Assembly (NCBI RefSeq): GCF_001025195.1
Contig: NZ_AP012325.1
Coordinates: 372,001-436,000 of the forward strand
Origin: Bifidobacterium catenulatum DSM 16992 = JCM 1194 = LMG 11043
GTDB taxonomy: Bacteria; Actinomycetota; Actinomycetes; Actinomycetales; Bifidobacteriaceae
DNA: 64,000 bases
Direction: 5' to 3'
The notes under the pieces are model-generated. The model worked only from the letters and a program-made list of their open reading frames with translations. It was not told where the DNA came from and searched no databases. Position numbers and translations under genes: made by a program. How positions within the stretch are numbered: the first letter of the stretch is position 1; each line of letters begins with the position of its first letter. Below, piece by piece: positions 28,154 through 38,408 of the stretch.

Positions 28154-28819
28154 ATGGCAAACGTTACTCTGAACGTTACCGATAACCAGGGCAATGCAAC
28201 CGGAACCGTCGAGGCTCCGGCTGAGATCTTCGGCTTCTCTGCCGAAGAAGTCCAGTCCCGTATTCCGCTGATCCACCAGGTTGTGGTGGCCCAGCGCGCC
28301 GCTGCTCGCCAGGGCACCCATGCCACCAAGACTCGTGGCATGGTTTCCGGTGGTGGCCGCAAGCCGTGGAAGCAGAAGGGCACCGGTCGTGCTCGTCAGG
28401 GCTCCATCCGCGCACCGCAGTGGTACCACGGTGGCACCGTGTTCGGTCCGCAGCCGCGTGACTACTCCCAGCGCACCCCGAAGAAGATGAAGGCCGCTGC
28501 TCTCAAGTACGTGCTTTCCGATCGCGCCAACGCAGGTCACGTGGCAGTCGTGGACTTCGGCGTTTCCGAAGCCCCGTCCACCAAGGCCGCTGTTGCCGCT
28601 CTTACCCCGGTGACCGAGAACAAGTTCACCACCGTGGTGCTCTCTCGCGAGAATGTGAACGAATGGCTTTCCGTTCGTAACATCCCGACCGTTCACCCGA
28701 TCTTCGCCGATCAGCTCAACACGTACGACGTGGTCACCGCTCAGTACGTGGTCTTCTCCAAGGAAGGCTTCGACGCTTTCCTCGCTGCGAAGGCTGAGCC
28801 GGCTGCAAAGGAGGCCTGA
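28154..28819 (+). CDS. rplD: 50S ribosomal protein L4 (uL4)
   Basis: 221 aa. The tunnel-lining loop is conserved ([20 protein letters not shown], then [15 protein letters not shown]). L4 represses the S10 operon in enteric bacteria. Six nt separate it from rplC. Confidence 0.99.
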   Translation: MANVTLNVTDNQGNATGTVEAPAEIFGFSAEEVQSRIPLIHQVVVAQRAAARQGTHATKTRGMVSGGGRKPWKQKGTGRARQGSIRAPQWYHGGTVFGPQPRDYSQRTPKKMKAAALKYVLSDRANAGHVAVVDFGVSEAPSTKAAVAALTPVTENKFTTVVLSRENVNEWLSVRNIPTVHPIFADQLNTYDVVTAQYVVFSKEGFDAFLAAKAEPAAKEA

Positions 28820-28824
28820 TTTTC

Positions 28825-29121
28825 ATGGTCGCTATTCACAAGCCCGCACACGACATCATCCTCAAGCCTGTTGTTTCTGAGAAGAGCTACGCTCTGTCCG
28901 ATCGCGGTCAGTACACCTTCGTGGTGGCTCCGAACGCGAACAAGGTTCAGATCAAGCAGGCAATCGAAGAGATCTTCAATGTCAAGGTGACGAACGTCAA
29001 CACCCTCAACCGCGCCGGCAAGCGTCAGCGCACCCGCAACGGTTTCGGCCAGCGCGTCAATCAGAAGCGCGCCATCGTGACCGTCGCCGAGGGCCAGACG
29101 ATCGACATCTTCGGTAACTGA
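28825..29121 (+). CDS. rplW: 50S ribosomal protein L23 (uL23)
   Basis: 98 aa; sits at the tunnel exit and docks trigger factor and the signal recognition particle. Motifs are [27 protein letters not shown] and [17 protein letters not shown] in the rplD end provides the ribosome-binding site. Confidence 0.98.
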   Translation: MVAIHKPAHDIILKPVVSEKSYALSDRGQYTFVVAPNANKVQIKQAIEEIFNVKVTNVNTLNRAGKRQRTRNGFGQRVNQKRAIVTVAEGQTIDIFGN

Positions 29122-29157
29122 AGGCTAGCCGAGAAAAGTTAAAGGAAGAACTAGATT

Positions 29158-29988
29158 ATGGCTATCCGCGTTTATAAGCCGACGACTGCAGGCCGCCGTA
29201 ACGCGTCCGTCTCGGACTTCTCCGAGCTTACGCGTTCCACGCCTGAGAAGTCGCTGGTTCGCAAACTCAGCAAGACTGGCGGTCGTAACTCCTACGGCCG
29301 TATGACCTCCCGTCATCGTGGCGGCGGTCACAAGCGCCAGTACCGTCTCATCGACTTCAAGCGTTGGGACAAGGACGGCGTGCCGGCAACGGTCGCTCAC
29401 ATTGAGTACGACCCGAACCGTTCCGCTCGCATCGCACTGCTGCACTACGCAGATGGTGAGAAGCGTTACATCATCGCTCCGGAAGGCATCAAGCAGGGTG
29501 ACGTCATCGAGACCGGCGCCCAGGCTGATATCAAGCCGGGCAACAACCTGCCGCTGCGCAACATCCCGACTGGTACCGTGGTGCACGCGATTGAGCTCCG
29601 CCCGCTGGGTGGCGCCAAGATCGCTCGTTCCGCAGGTGCTTCCGTACAGCTCGTCGCCAAGGATGGCGCTTACGCCCAGCTGCGTATGCCGTCCGGCGAA
29701 ATCCGCAACGTGGATGCTCGCTGCCGCGCAACCGTTGGTGAGGTCGGCAACTCTGATCACGCCAACATCCAGCTCGGTAAGGCAGGTCGTGCACGTTGGA
29801 TGGGCAAGCGCCCGATCACCCGTGGTGAATCCATGAACCCTGTCGATCACCCGCACGGCGGTCGTACCCGCGGTGGCAAGCCGCCGGTTTCTCCGTGGGG
29901 CAAGGGCGAGGTTCGTACCCGCCGTCCGAAGAAGGCTTCGAACAAGATGATTGTTCGTCGTCGCCCGAATGGTAAGAACCGTAAGTAA
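29158..29988 (+). CDS. rplB: 50S ribosomal protein L2 (uL2)
   Basis: 276 aa, full length. The OB and SH3 domains carry GGGHKRQYR and [14 protein letters not shown]. The C-terminal [17 protein letters not shown] contains the conserved His next to the peptidyl transferase centre. Confidence 0.99.
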   Translation: MAIRVYKPTTAGRRNASVSDFSELTRSTPEKSLVRKLSKTGGRNSYGRMTSRHRGGGHKRQYRLIDFKRWDKDGVPATVAHIEYDPNRSARIALLHYADGEKRYIIAPEGIKQGDVIETGAQADIKPGNNLPLRNIPTGTVVHAIELRPLGGAKIARSAGASVQLVAKDGAYAQLRMPSGEIRNVDARCRATVGEVGNSDHANIQLGKAGRARWMGKRPITRGESMNPVDHPHGGRTRGGKPPVSPWGKGEVRTRRPKKASNKMIVRRRPNGKNRK

Positions 29989-30003
29989 GGGAGTGTCGAG
30001 TAG

Positions 30004-30282
30004 ATGACTCGTAGCATCAAGAAGGGCCCCTTCGTCGACGCCCACCTGCAGAAGAAAGTCGACGAGCAGAACGAGAAGGGTACGCACAACGTCATCAAGA
30101 CGTGGTCCCGTCGTTCGATGATCACCCCTGATTTCATCGGACACACCTTCGCCGTTCACGATGGCCGCAAGCACGTTCCGGTGTTCGTCACCGAATCCAT
30201 GGTTGGCCACAAGCTCGGTGAGTTCGCCCCGACCAAGACCTTCAAGGGTCATGTGAAGGACGACAAGAAGGCACGCCGCTAA
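30004..30282 (+). CDS. rpsS: 30S ribosomal protein S19 (uS19)
   Basis: 92 aa small-subunit head protein. [35 protein letters not shown] and [18 protein letters not shown] are canonical. It lies 15 nt after rplB. Confidence 0.99.
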   Translation: MTRSIKKGPFVDAHLQKKVDEQNEKGTHNVIKTWSRRSMITPDFIGHTFAVHDGRKHVPVFVTESMVGHKLGEFAPTKTFKGHVKDDKKARR

Positions 30283-30298
30283 AGGAGAGTAAGGACAC

Positions 30299-30658
30299 AT
30301 GGAAGCTAAAGCAATCGCTCGTCACGTCCGCGTGACGCCGCGCAAGGCTCGCCGTATGGTCGACCTCATCCGAGGCAAGAAGGCGACCGAAGCCATCACC
30401 ATTCTGAAGTTCGCTCCGCAGGACGCATCCCTTCCGGTGCGTAAGGTCCTAGAGAGCGCCATCGCGAACGCTCGCGTGAAGGCCGACAAGGCCGGCGAAC
30501 CGTTCCGTGAGAACGACCTGGTCGTGAAGGAGACCTATGTGGACGAAGGCGTGACGCTCAAGCGTTTCCGCGCTCGTGCACAGGGCCGTGCCGCTCGTAT
30601 CAACAAGCGCACCAGCCACATCACGGTCGTCGTCGCTAACAAGGAAGGAAACCGCTAA
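30299..30658 (+). CDS. rplV: 50S ribosomal protein L22 (uL22)
   Basis: 119 aa; its beta-hairpin lines the exit tunnel and is a site of macrolide-resistance mutations in other bacteria. [20 protein letters not shown] and [20 protein letters not shown] are visible. AAAGGAGAG precedes the ATG. Confidence 0.99.
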   Translation: MEAKAIARHVRVTPRKARRMVDLIRGKKATEAITILKFAPQDASLPVRKVLESAIANARVKADKAGEPFRENDLVVKETYVDEGVTLKRFRARAQGRAARINKRTSHITVVVANKEGNR

Positions 30659-30660
30659 AG

Positions 30661-31464
30661 ATGGGTCAGAAGATCAATCCGTTTGGCTACCGCCTGGGAA
30701 TCACTGAGAGCCATCGTTCCAAGTGGTTCTCCGATTCCAACAAGGTCGGCGAACGCTACCGCGACTTCGTTCTCGAAGATGACGTCATCCGCAAGGCCAT
30801 GAGCAAGGATCTCGAGCGTGCGGGCGTGTCCCGTATCGTCATCGAGCGTACCCGCGACCGCGTGCGTGTGGACATCCACACCGCTCGCCCGGGCATCGTC
30901 ATCGGCCGCCGTGGTGCTGAAGCTGAGCGCGTTCGCGCCAAGCTTGAGAAGCTCACCGGCAAGCAGGTCCAGCTCAACATCTTCGAAGTGAAGAACGCAG
31001 CACTGGACGCCCAGCTCGTCGCACAGGGCATCGCTGAGCAGCTCACCAACCGCGTGACCTTCCGTCGCGCGATGCGTAAGGCCCAGCAGGATGCCATGCG
31101 TGCAGGCGCCAAGGGTATTCGTATCAAGCTCTCCGGCCGCCTTGGTGGCGCCGAAATGAGCCGTTCCGAGTTCTATCGCGAGGGTCGCGTTCCGCTGCAG
31201 ACCCTGCGCGCCCTCATCGATTACGGCTTCTTCGAAGCCAAGACCACTTACGGCCGTATCGGCGTGAAGGTCTGGATCTACAAGGGTGACATGACCGAGC
31301 GTGAGTTCGAAGAGCAGCAGGCACAGCAGAGCAACAACCGCCAGGGTCGCCGCGGCGATCGCCGTCCGCGTCGTGGCCAGCGCAATGCTGCCCCGCAGCA
31401 GAACGCAGCAGCAGAGGCTCCGGCCGCAGCTGAGGCACCTGCCGCAACGGAAACGAAGGAGTGA
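30661..31464 (+). CDS. rpsC: 30S ribosomal protein S3 (uS3)
   Basis: 267 aa. KH domain ([20 protein letters not shown]) and C-terminal domain ([23 protein letters not shown]) form the mRNA entry helicase region. After about 215 there is an actinobacterial low-complexity tail rich in Gln/Arg and then Ala/Glu. Two nt after rplV. Confidence 0.99.
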   Translation: MGQKINPFGYRLGITESHRSKWFSDSNKVGERYRDFVLEDDVIRKAMSKDLERAGVSRIVIERTRDRVRVDIHTARPGIVIGRRGAEAERVRAKLEKLTGKQVQLNIFEVKNAALDAQLVAQGIAEQLTNRVTFRRAMRKAQQDAMRAGAKGIRIKLSGRLGGAEMSRSEFYREGRVPLQTLRALIDYGFFEAKTTYGRIGVKVWIYKGDMTEREFEEQQAQQSNNRQGRRGDRRPRRGQRNAAPQQNAAAEAPAAAEAPAATETKE

Positions 31465-31472
31465 GCTGAGAA

Positions 31473-31892
31473 ATGCTTATCCCAAAGAGAACCAAGTATC
31501 GTAAGCAGCACCGTCCGGTCCGCCGTGGCATGTCCAAGGGCGGAAACGAGATCGCATTCGGCGATTTCGGTATCCAGGCTCTGGCTCCAGCTTATGTGAC
31601 CAACCGCCAGATCGAGGCCGCTCGTATTGCCATGACCCGCTACATCAAGCGTGGTGGCCGCGTGTGGATCACGATCTTCCCGGATCGTCCGCTGACCAAG
31701 AAGCCGCTTGGCACCCGAATGGGTTCCGGTAAGGGTACTCCGGAATTCTGGATCGCTAACGTCCACCCGGGTCGCGTTATGTTCGAGATCGGTGGCGTGT
31801 CCGAGGATGTCGCTCGCGAGGCTCTGCGCCGCGCAATCGACAAGCTCCCTATGAAGTGCCGTGTTATTGCTCGTGAAGGCGGTGACATCTGA
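31473..31892 (+). CDS. rplP: 50S ribosomal protein L16 (uL16)
   Basis: 139 aa. [14 protein letters not shown] start and the conserved [12 protein letters not shown] and [13 protein letters not shown] segments near the A-site tRNA. The TGA overlaps the rpmC ATG by one base. Confidence 0.99.
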   Translation: MLIPKRTKYRKQHRPVRRGMSKGGNEIAFGDFGIQALAPAYVTNRQIEAARIAMTRYIKRGGRVWITIFPDRPLTKKPLGTRMGSGKGTPEFWIANVHPGRVMFEIGGVSEDVAREALRRAIDKLPMKCRVIAREGGDI

Positions 31893-32149
31893 TGGCAGTC
31901 GGAACTGCAGACTACACCATGAAGAATCTGAACGAGAAGACCAACGAGGAGATCGAGGGCTTCCTCAAGAAGTCCAAGGAAGAGCTGTTCAACCTGCGCT
32001 TCCAGTCCGCGACCGGTCAGCTCGAAAACACCGCCCGCCTCAAGGCGGTCAAGCACGACATCGCCAGGATGTACACCGTCCTGCGCGAGCGTGAGCTCGG
32101 CATCAGCCAGGCCCCCGAGGCGACCGAAACGAAAGCTGAGGAGAAGTAA
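31892..32149 (+). CDS. rpmC: 50S ribosomal protein L29 (uL29)
   Basis: 85 aa, slightly longer than the usual 65 because of short acidic ends. [21 protein letters not shown] is the L29 signature; I give the two halves as one conserved helix pair. It sits at the tunnel exit beside L23. Stop and start overlap with both neighbours. Confidence 0.98.
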   Translation: MAVGTADYTMKNLNEKTNEEIEGFLKKSKEELFNLRFQSATGQLENTARLKAVKHDIARMYTVLRERELGISQAPEATETKAEEK

Positions 32150-32409
32150 TGGCTGAAGAGCGTAACTTCCGCAAGGTTCGTCGCGGTTACGTCGTGTCCG
32201 ATAAGATGGACAAGACGATTTCCGTCGAGCTCGAGCAGCGTTCGACCCACCCGCTGTACGGCAAGGTCGTGCGTTCCACTCGTACGGTCAAGGTCCATGA
32301 TGAACACAACGAGGCTCACATTGGCGACCTCGTGAGTATTATGGAGACTCGGCCCCTGAGCAAGACCAAGCGTTGGCGTCTCGATAGCATCATCGAGCGC
32401 GCTAAGTAA
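32149..32409 (+). CDS. rpsQ: 30S ribosomal protein S17 (uS17)
   Basis: 86 aa OB-fold primary binder of 16S r[22 protein letters not shown] and [18 protein letters not shown] are canonical. Last gene of the S10 block; a strong hairpin separates it from rplN. Confidence 0.99.
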   Translation: MAEERNFRKVRRGYVVSDKMDKTISVELEQRSTHPLYGKVVRSTRTVKVHDEHNEAHIGDLVSIMETRPLSKTKRWRLDSIIERAK

Positions 32410-32434
32410 ATAAGTTCGGCAAGGCTCCGTGAGT

Positions 32435-32467
32435 CACCCCGCCTGCTTCAAGCAGGCAGGCGGGGTG
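32435..32467 (+). terminator. GC-rich hairpin between the S10 and spc clusters
   Basis: CACCCCGCCTGC can pair over 12 bp with GCAGGCGGGGTG, with a 9-nt loop that itself contains GCAG. No T-run follows (CTTGGGG), so it is more likely an attenuator, processing site or stabiliser than a full terminator. Confidence 0.5.
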
Positions 32468-32500
32468 CTTGGGGAGAACCAGCTCGGCTAAGGAGAATCA

Positions 32501-32869
32501 ATGATTCAGCAGGAAACGCGGCTTCATGTCGCCGACAACACGGGTGCGAAGGAACTCCTCGCCATCCGAGTGCTCGGCGGATCGAAGCGACGCTATGCCG
32601 GCATCGGCGACGTGATCGTCGCCTCCGTCAAGGACGCCATCCCTGGCGGGTCGGTCAAGAAGGGCGACGTCGTCAAGGCTGTCGTCGTCCGCACTGTCAA
32701 GGAGCACCGTCGTGTGGACGGCTCCTACATCAAGTTCGACGAGAACGCCGCCGTCATTCTCGGCTCTGGCCGTGAACCGAAGGGCACTCGTATCTTCGGA
32801 CCGGTCGGTCGTGAACTGCGCGACAAGCGCTTCATGAAGATCGTGTCCCTCGCCCCGGAGGTGATCTGA
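32501..32869 (+). CDS. rplN: 50S ribosomal protein L14 (uL14)
   Basis: 122 aa. [20 protein letters not shown] and [20 protein letters not shown] are canonical; L14 forms part of the intersubunit bridge and the RsfS docking site. AAGGAGAAT precedes the ATG. Confidence 0.99.
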
Positions 32870-32870
32870 C

Positions 32871-33206
32871 ATGGCAGCCAAGATTAAGAGCGGCGACCTG
32901 GTCAAGGTCATCCGCGGCAAGGATCGCGGCAAGGAAGGCACCGTCAAGCAGGTGCTCAAGGACGATCGTCTGATCGTTGAAGGCGTGCAGATCGTCAAGA
33001 AGCACGTTCGCGCTACGCAGCAGGGCCAGCAGGCCGGCATCGTGGCTGTCGAGGCTCCGATTCATCGCTCCAACGTGATGGTCATCGATCCGGAGACCAA
33101 GCAGCCGACCCGCGTGCGCATCGTCGAAAAGGAAGAGGCTCGCGACGGCAAGGTGAAGACCGTGCGTGTGCGTGTTGCCAAGAAGTCCGGAAAGGAGCTG
33201 GCATGA
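32871..33206 (+). CDS. rplX: 50S ribosomal protein L24 (uL24)
   Basis: 111 aa. KOW motif [20 protein letters not shown] at the start and [10 protein letters not shown] after it. Assembly initiator protein. The end overlaps the rplE start (ATGA). Confidence 0.99.
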
Positions 33207-33775
33207 CCGATACCACTGTCGAAGCGCCGGCAACTCCGCGCTTGAAGCAAAAGTATAACGAGCAGATCGTGCCGGAGCTGGAGAAGGAATTCCACTACTC
33301 CAACCCGATGCAGGTTGCTCGCGTCCAGAAGGTCGTTGTCTCCATGGGCGTTGGCGCCGCTGCTCGCGACTCCAAGCTCATCGAAGGCGCCGTCAAGGAC
33401 CTCACCCTGATCACCGGCCAGAAGCCGAAGATCACCAAGGCCAAGAAGTCCGTCGCACAGTTCCACCTGCGTGAAGGCCAGGCCATCGGCGCTTACGTCA
33501 CCCTGCGTGGCGAGCGCATGTGGGAGTTCCTGGATCGCCTTCTGACCATGGCTCTGCCGCGTATCCGCGATTTCCGTGGCATCAACGGCAACCAGTTCGA
33601 CGGTCAGGGCAACTACAACTTTGGTCTCACCGAGCAGTCCATGTTCCACGAGATCGATCCGGATTCGATCGATCACCAGCGCGGTATGGACATCACCGTG
33701 GTGACCAGCACCAAGGACGACAAGGAAGCTCGCGTGCTCCTGAAGCATCTCGGCTTCCCCTTCAAGGAGAACTGA
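33203..33775 (+). CDS. rplE: 50S ribosomal protein L5 (uL5)
   Basis: 190 aa; contacts 5S rRNA and P-site t[39 protein letters not shown] and [20 protein letters not shown] are canonical. A short Thr/Glu/Ala N-terminal extension is present. Confidence 0.99.
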
Positions 33776-33776
33776 T

Positions 33777-33962
33777 ATGGCAAAAACCGCTCTTAAGAAC
33801 AAGGCGGCCGCTAAGCCGAAGTTCAAGGTGCGCGCTTACACGCGTTGCCAGGTCTGCGGTCGTCCTCACTCCGTCTACCGCAAGTTCGGCCTTTGCCGCA
33901 TCTGCCTTCGTGAGAAGGCCCACCGCGGCGAGCTGCCCGGCGTTACGAAGTCCAGTTGGTAA
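33777..33962 (+). CDS. rpsZ: 30S ribosomal protein S14, zinc (type Z) form (uS14)
   Basis: 61 aa. Four zinc ligands Cys24, Cys27, Cys40 and Cys43 (CQVCG and CRICLRE) mark the short zinc-containing S14, as opposed to the long Cys-free form some actinobacteria keep for zinc starvation. It ends in the conserved KSSW. Confidence 0.98.
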   Translation: MAKTALKNKAAAKPKFKVRAYTRCQVCGRPHSVYRKFGLCRICLREKAHRGELPGVTKSSW

Positions 33963-34046
33963 ATAACGACGCTGAAGGTCCGCGGCCCAATCGCTGAAAA
34001 GCGTGCGGGCGGCGGAAACCACGGCGAGAAAGGGCAATAAGCCCAA

Positions 34047-34445
34047 ATGACAATGACAGATCCGATCGCAGACATGCTTACGCGTCTGCGTAATGCGAGC
34101 GCGGCAAAGCACGAAACCGTGGATATGCCGTACTCCAAGTTCAAGGCGAACATCGCCGAGATTCTGAAGCGCGAAGGCTACATCAAGGACTTCACCGCTA
34201 AGGAAGCCAAGGTCGGCCAGACTCTCGAGGTCACCCTCAAGTATGGTCCGAACGGCGAGCGTTCCATCCAGGGCATCAAGCGCATCTCCAAGCCGGGCCT
34301 GCGTCGTTACGCAAAGTCCGATGCTCTGCCGATGCCGCTCGGTGGCCTTGGCATCGCAATCATCTCGACTAGCTCGGGACTGCTGACCCAGAAGGAATGC
34401 CTCGACCGAGGCATCGGCGGCGAAATCGTCGCTTTCGTTTGGTGA
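34047..34445 (+). CDS. rpsH: 30S ribosomal protein S8 (uS8)
   Basis: 132 aa. [16 protein letters not shown] start and the C-terminal [26 protein letters not shown] are canonical. S8 represses the spc operon in enteric bacteria. The 84-nt gap before it carries only the AGAAAGGGC ribosome-binding region. Confidence 0.99.
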   Translation: MTMTDPIADMLTRLRNASAAKHETVDMPYSKFKANIAEILKREGYIKDFTAKEAKVGQTLEVTLKYGPNGERSIQGIKRISKPGLRRYAKSDALPMPLGGLGIAIISTSSGLLTQKECLDRGIGGEIVAFVW

Positions 34446-34462
34446 GAAAGGAGAGCTGAAAC

Positions 34463-35002
34463 ATGGCATCGCATATTGGTAAGCTCCCCGTCACCATTCC
34501 TGCTGGCGTGGAAGTTAAGATCGACGGTCAGTCCTTCACCGCCAAGGGCGTTAAGGGCACTGACTCCTACGAGATTCCGGAAGGCATCACCGCTCAGGTC
34601 GAAGGCAACGAGATCATCCTCGTCCCGGCTGACGATCTGCGCCCGACCCGTGCAAAGCACGGCCTGGCTCGTTCCATTGTGGCGAGCATGGTCAAGGGCG
34701 TGCACGAGGGCTATGCCAAGACCCTGGATATCGTCGGCACCGGTTACCGTGCTCAGGCGAAGGGTAAGGGTATCGAGTTCTCCCTCGGTTATTCCCACAC
34801 CATCACCGTTGAGCCGCCGGAAGGCATCGAGTTCGAACTGCCGAACCCGAATCAGGTGATCGTCAAGGGTATCGACAAGCAGGCTGTCGGCCAGTGCGCC
34901 GCTAACATCCGCAAGCTTCGCGCTCCGGAACCCTACAAGGGCAAGGGCGTCAAGTACTCGGATGAACGCATCCTGCGCAAGGCTGGAAAGGCTGGTAAGT
35001 AA
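34463..35002 (+). CDS. rplF: 50S ribosomal protein L6 (uL6)
   Basis: 179 aa with two homologous alpha/beta repeats. [16 protein letters not shown] and the C-terminal [16 protein letters not shown] are canonical; it sits next to the sarcin-ricin loop. Stop overlaps the rplR ATG by one base. Confidence 0.99.
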   Translation: MASHIGKLPVTIPAGVEVKIDGQSFTAKGVKGTDSYEIPEGITAQVEGNEIILVPADDLRPTRAKHGLARSIVASMVKGVHEGYAKTLDIVGTGYRAQAKGKGIEFSLGYSHTITVEPPEGIEFELPNPNQVIVKGIDKQAVGQCAANIRKLRAPEPYKGKGVKYSDERILRKAGKAGK

Positions 35003-35373
35003 TGAGCGTCCAGATTTTCGGTAAGGGCAAGAAGGTCGCGCTCCAGCGCCGTCACGCTCGTCTGCGCAAGCGTATCAGCGGTACCCCGGAGCTCCCGCGT
35101 CTGGTGGTTACCCGTTCCAACCGTCACATGGTTGCCCAGATCATCGACGACACCAAGGGCATTACTTTGGTGAGCGAATCCACTCTGATGAGCGATTTCG
35201 CTGGTTTTGAGGGCACCAAGACCGAAGCCGCCAAGAAGGTCGGCGAACTGATTGCCAAGAAGGCTCAGGACGCAGGCATCACCGCGGTTGTGTTCGATCG
35301 TGGCGGCAACAAGTATCATGGCCGCGTCGCAGCTGTCGCTGAAGGCGCCCGCGAGGGAGGTCTGGCACTGTGA
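35002..35373 (+). CDS. rplR: 50S ribosomal protein L18 (uL18)
   Basis: 123 aa 5S rRNA binder. [33 protein letters not shown] and [11 protein letters not shown] are canonical. Its end overlaps the rpsE GTG start. Confidence 0.99.
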   Translation: MSVQIFGKGKKVALQRRHARLRKRISGTPELPRLVVTRSNRHMVAQIIDDTKGITLVSESTLMSDFAGFEGTKTEAAKKVGELIAKKAQDAGITAVVFDRGGNKYHGRVAAVAEGAREGGLAL

Positions 35374-36095
35374 GCGACAACGAAAAGGAAACCCAAGTGG
35401 CTGAAGAAACTCAGAACACTCAGGCTGCTGCTGAGGCTACCAACGAGGATCGCAAGTCCCGTCGTGGCCAGCGTGGTGAGGGTCGTCGTGGCGAGCGTCG
35501 CAACCGTCGTGAGGAATCTCACGAGAACGAGATGCTCGATCGCGTGGTGACCATCAACCGTGTGTCCAAGACCCACAAGGGTGGTCGTACGTTCAGCTTC
35601 GCCGCCCTCGTGGTGGTTGGCGACGGCAACGGCACCGTGGGCGTCGGCTACGGCAAGTCCCGTGAGGTCCCGGCTGCAATCGCCAAGGGCCAGCTGGATG
35701 CCAAGAAGCACATGTTCACTGTTCCGCGCGTCAAGGGCACCGTCACCCACCCGGTGATCGGTCATGATGCCGCAGGTACCGTGCTCCTGCGCCCGGCTGC
35801 TCCGGGTACCGGCGTTATCGCCGGCGGTGCAGTCCGTGCTGTCATGGAATGCGCTGGCATCACCGACGTCCTGACCAAGTCGATGGGCTCCGCCACCGCC
35901 GTCAACGTGGTGCGTGCGACTGTCGACGCTCTCAAGAAGCTCGAAGAGCCGGAAGAGATCGCAGCTCGTCGTGGCATGTCCCTCGAAGAGGTGGCTCCTG
36001 ACTCCCTGCTGCGTGCTCGCGCCGAAGGCATCGCCGAGGCTCGCAAGGCCCGTGAAGAAGCACAGGCCAAGGCCGCTCAGAAGGACGGTGAGTGA
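35370..36095 (+). CDS. rpsE: 30S ribosomal protein S5 (uS5)
   Basis: 241 aa, longer than the usual 165 or so. Residues 1-50 are a charged extension (acidic then Arg-rich, [19 protein letters not shown]) and there is an Ala/Glu/Lys C-terminal tail. The S5 core has [25 protein letters not shown] and [16 protein letters not shown]. The GTG start overlaps the rplR stop. Confidence 0.98.
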   Translation: MSDNEKETQVAEETQNTQAAAEATNEDRKSRRGQRGEGRRGERRNRREESHENEMLDRVVTINRVSKTHKGGRTFSFAALVVVGDGNGTVGVGYGKSREVPAAIAKGQLDAKKHMFTVPRVKGTVTHPVIGHDAAGTVLLRPAAPGTGVIAGGAVRAVMECAGITDVLTKSMGSATAVNVVRATVDALKKLEEPEEIAARRGMSLEEVAPDSLLRARAEGIAEARKAREEAQAKAAQKDGE

Positions 36096-36277
36096 TGACT
36101 AACCTGAACATCAAGCTGCACCACGGTCTGGTGAACTCCACTCCGAAGCAGCGTGCTGCGGCTCAGACTCTGGGCCTGAACAAGATTGGCAAGACCGTGA
36201 CTCGTGAGGACACCCCGGCCCTTCGTGGCCAGCTGCTGGTTCTCCGTCACCTGGTCACCGTTGAGGAGGCTGACTGA
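36095..36277 (+). CDS. rpmD: 50S ribosomal protein L30 (uL30)
   Basis: 60 aa. [22 protein letters not shown] and the typical [14 protein letters not shown] are seen. I start at ATG 36095, overlapping the rpsE stop (TGATG); a GTG one codon earlier is possible. Confidence 0.97.
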   Translation: MTNLNIKLHHGLVNSTPKQRAAAQTLGLNKIGKTVTREDTPALRGQLLVLRHLVTVEEAD

Positions 36278-36279
36278 TT

Positions 36280-36726
36280 ATGGCAGATATTCTGCAGATG
36301 CATGACCTGAAGCCGGCTCCGGGCGCCAAGAAGGATCGCATTCGCGTCGGTCGTGGTGAAGGCTCCAAGGGTAAGACCTCGGGCCGTGGCGACAAGGGTA
36401 CCAAGAAGCGCTATCAGGTTCGCCCGGGCTTCGAAGGTGGCCAGCTGCCGCTGTACATGCGCCTTCCGAAGCTGCGTGGCTTCAAGAGCCCGTTCAAGAA
36501 GGAATATCAGGTCGTCAACGTCGCAGCTCTTGCGGAACTGTTCCCGCAGGGTGGCGAGATTACCGTTGCCGATTTGGTTGCCAAGGGTGCCGTGCGTGAC
36601 GGCTACCCGGTCAAGGTCCTGGGCGACGGCGAGGTTTCGGCTGCCTACACCATCAAGGGTGTCAAGGCTTCCGCTTCTGCCAAGTCCAAGATTGAGGCTG
36701 CCGGCGGCTCCATCTCCGAGGACTGA
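36280..36726 (+). CDS. rplO: 50S ribosomal protein L15 (uL15)
   Basis: 148 aa. [21 protein letters not shown] and [20 protein letters not shown] are canonical. Two nt after rpmD; last gene before the secY terminator region. Confidence 0.99.
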   Translation: MADILQMHDLKPAPGAKKDRIRVGRGEGSKGKTSGRGDKGTKKRYQVRPGFEGGQLPLYMRLPKLRGFKSPFKKEYQVVNVAALAELFPQGGEITVADLVAKGAVRDGYPVKVLGDGEVSAAYTIKGVKASASAKSKIEAAGGSISED

Positions 36727-36756
36727 TTCCACGGAATGTAGCTGACTTAAGCTCGT

Positions 36757-36804
36757 AAGTGAGGCTTCTCCCGCTGGGGCGGGGGAGGCCTCACTTCGTT
36801 TTTT
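36757..36804 (+). terminator. Intrinsic terminator after rplO
   Basis: AAGTGAGGC and GCCTCACTT with an inner CTCCCGC/GCGGGGG helix form a long stem, followed by CGTTTTTT. secY is therefore probably also transcribed from its own promoter in the 158 nt that follow. Confidence 0.88.
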
Positions 36805-36962
36805 CGGTCCAGTACGGGGATCGAAAAACAGTGCCCAGAGATCTAATGAAAACCGACAATGGAACACTCCATGTGTAGGTAGACGCCGTACGCTAGACTC
36901 GACCGGTAGAGTCTGTTTTTGCACGGGTGCGCCGGCGCGCACGTCGATGGAAGGAATCCCAG

Positions 36963-38300
36963 GTGAGGACGTTAATCCAGGCCTTGAAAACCAAGGAGTT
37001 GAGGAACAAGATCCTCTTCACTCTTGGTATCATCATCATTTATCGTATTGGTTCGTTCATTCCGACCCCAGGTGTCGACTACAAGGTGGTCCAGCAGTGC
37101 GTCGGCTCGATGAACAGCACCTCCGAGAACTTCATTGGTCTGGTGAACCTCTTCTCTGGCGGCGCAATGTTGCAGCTGTCGATCTTCGCGCTAGGCGTCA
37201 TGCCGTACATCACGGCATCTATCGTCATCCAGCTGCTCCGCGTGGTCATTCCCCGCTTTGAGGCGCTGCATAAGGAAGGCCAGTCTGGTGAAGCCAAGCT
37301 GACCCAGTACACCCGTTACCTGACCATTGGCCTCGCTGTGCTGCAGTCCACCACCATTCTGGTGACCGCCCGCTCCGGTGCCCTGTTCAACTATCAGTGC
37401 TCCCAGGTCGTGCCTGACGGTTCCGTCTGGAACCTCGTGGTCATGGTGCTGATCATGACCGGTGGTACGGGCCTGATCATGTGGATGGCCGAATTGATCA
37501 CCGATAAGGGTCTTGGCCAGGGTATGTCCATCCTTATCTTCATGTCCATCTGTTCCGGCTTCCTGCCGCAGTTGTGGGAGATCGGTTGGGGCACCAAAGG
37601 CACCGATGGCAATTGGGCGAAGTTCGCCGCGGTCGTCGGCGTGCTGTTGGTTATCATGATCCTCGTCATCTACGTCGAGCTTTCCCAGCGTCGTATTCCG
37701 GTGCAGTACACCCGTCGTATGATTGGCCGTAAGATGTACGGCGGATCCTCTACCTATCTGCCGCTGAAGATCAATATGAGCGGCGTTATTCCGCCGATCT
37801 TCGCGTCCTCCATTCTGGCCATCCCGACCCTGATCGCACAGTTCGGCAAATCCGACCAGTCCTGGGTCAAGTGGATTAACTCCAACCTGGCCAATACCAC
37901 TTCCGTGTGGTACATCGCACTGTACGCGTTGATGATCGTGTTCTTCTGCTTCTTCTACACGGAAATCACCTTCAACCCGGACGAGACCGCAGACAACATG
38001 AAGCAGTACGGCGGCTTCATTCCGGGAATCCGTGCAGGCAGCGCCACCAGCCGTTATCTGAGCTACGTGATGAACAGGCTCAACACCGTCGGTGCCGTGT
38101 ATCTGCTATTCGTGGCGCTTATTCCGACCGTGCTCATCATGGCGCTTGACCTCAACACCAAGTTGCCGTTCGGCGGCACCACCATCCTGATCATCGCAGG
38201 CGTCGGCCTCGACACCCTGCGCCAGGCCAAGGCCCAGACCGAACAGTTCCAGTACGCTGGATTCCTGTTCGAGGGCACTGACCACAAGGAAGGCAAGTAA
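36963..38300 (+). CDS. secY: Preprotein translocase subunit SecY
   Basis: 445 aa, ten membrane helices; forms the protein-conducting channel with SecE and SecG. TLIQALKTKELRNKILFTLG start, GVMPYITASIVIQLL plug/TM2 region, and the C-terminal GAVYLLFVALIPTVL and MKQYGGFIPGIRAG are canonical. GTG 36963 gives the normal N-terminus and follows GGAAGGA; an upstream frame would add an Arg-rich stretch without support. Confidence 0.98.
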   Translation: MRTLIQALKTKELRNKILFTLGIIIIYRIGSFIPTPGVDYKVVQQCVGSMNSTSENFIGLVNLFSGGAMLQLSIFALGVMPYITASIVIQLLRVVIPRFEALHKEGQSGEAKLTQYTRYLTIGLAVLQSTTILVTARSGALFNYQCSQVVPDGSVWNLVVMVLIMTGGTGLIMWMAELITDKGLGQGMSILIFMSICSGFLPQLWEIGWGTKGTDGNWAKFAAVVGVLLVIMILVIYVELSQRRIPVQYTRRMIGRKMYGGSSTYLPLKINMSGVIPPIFASSILAIPTLIAQFGKSDQSWVKWINSNLANTTSVWYIALYALMIVFFCFFYTEITFNPDETADNMKQYGGFIPGIRAGSATSRYLSYVMNRLNTVGAVYLLFVALIPTVLIMALDLNTKLPFGGTTILIIAGVGLDTLRQAKAQTEQFQYAGFLFEGTDHKEGK

Positions 38301-38306
38301 AGCCTC

Positions 38307-38349
38307 AAAATCGTGATACCGTTTCGACGTGAGGCGGTATCACGATTTT
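38307..38349 (+). terminator. Intrinsic terminator after secY
   Basis: AAAATCGTGATACCG and CGGTATCACGATTTT form a perfect 15-bp stem whose 3' arm ends in TTTT. Confidence 0.85.
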
Positions 38350-38408
38350 CATGTAACCAATCGAAAATCAGAAAGCCTTGAAAGAGGCCAAATGAAACGG
38401 AGAATAAC

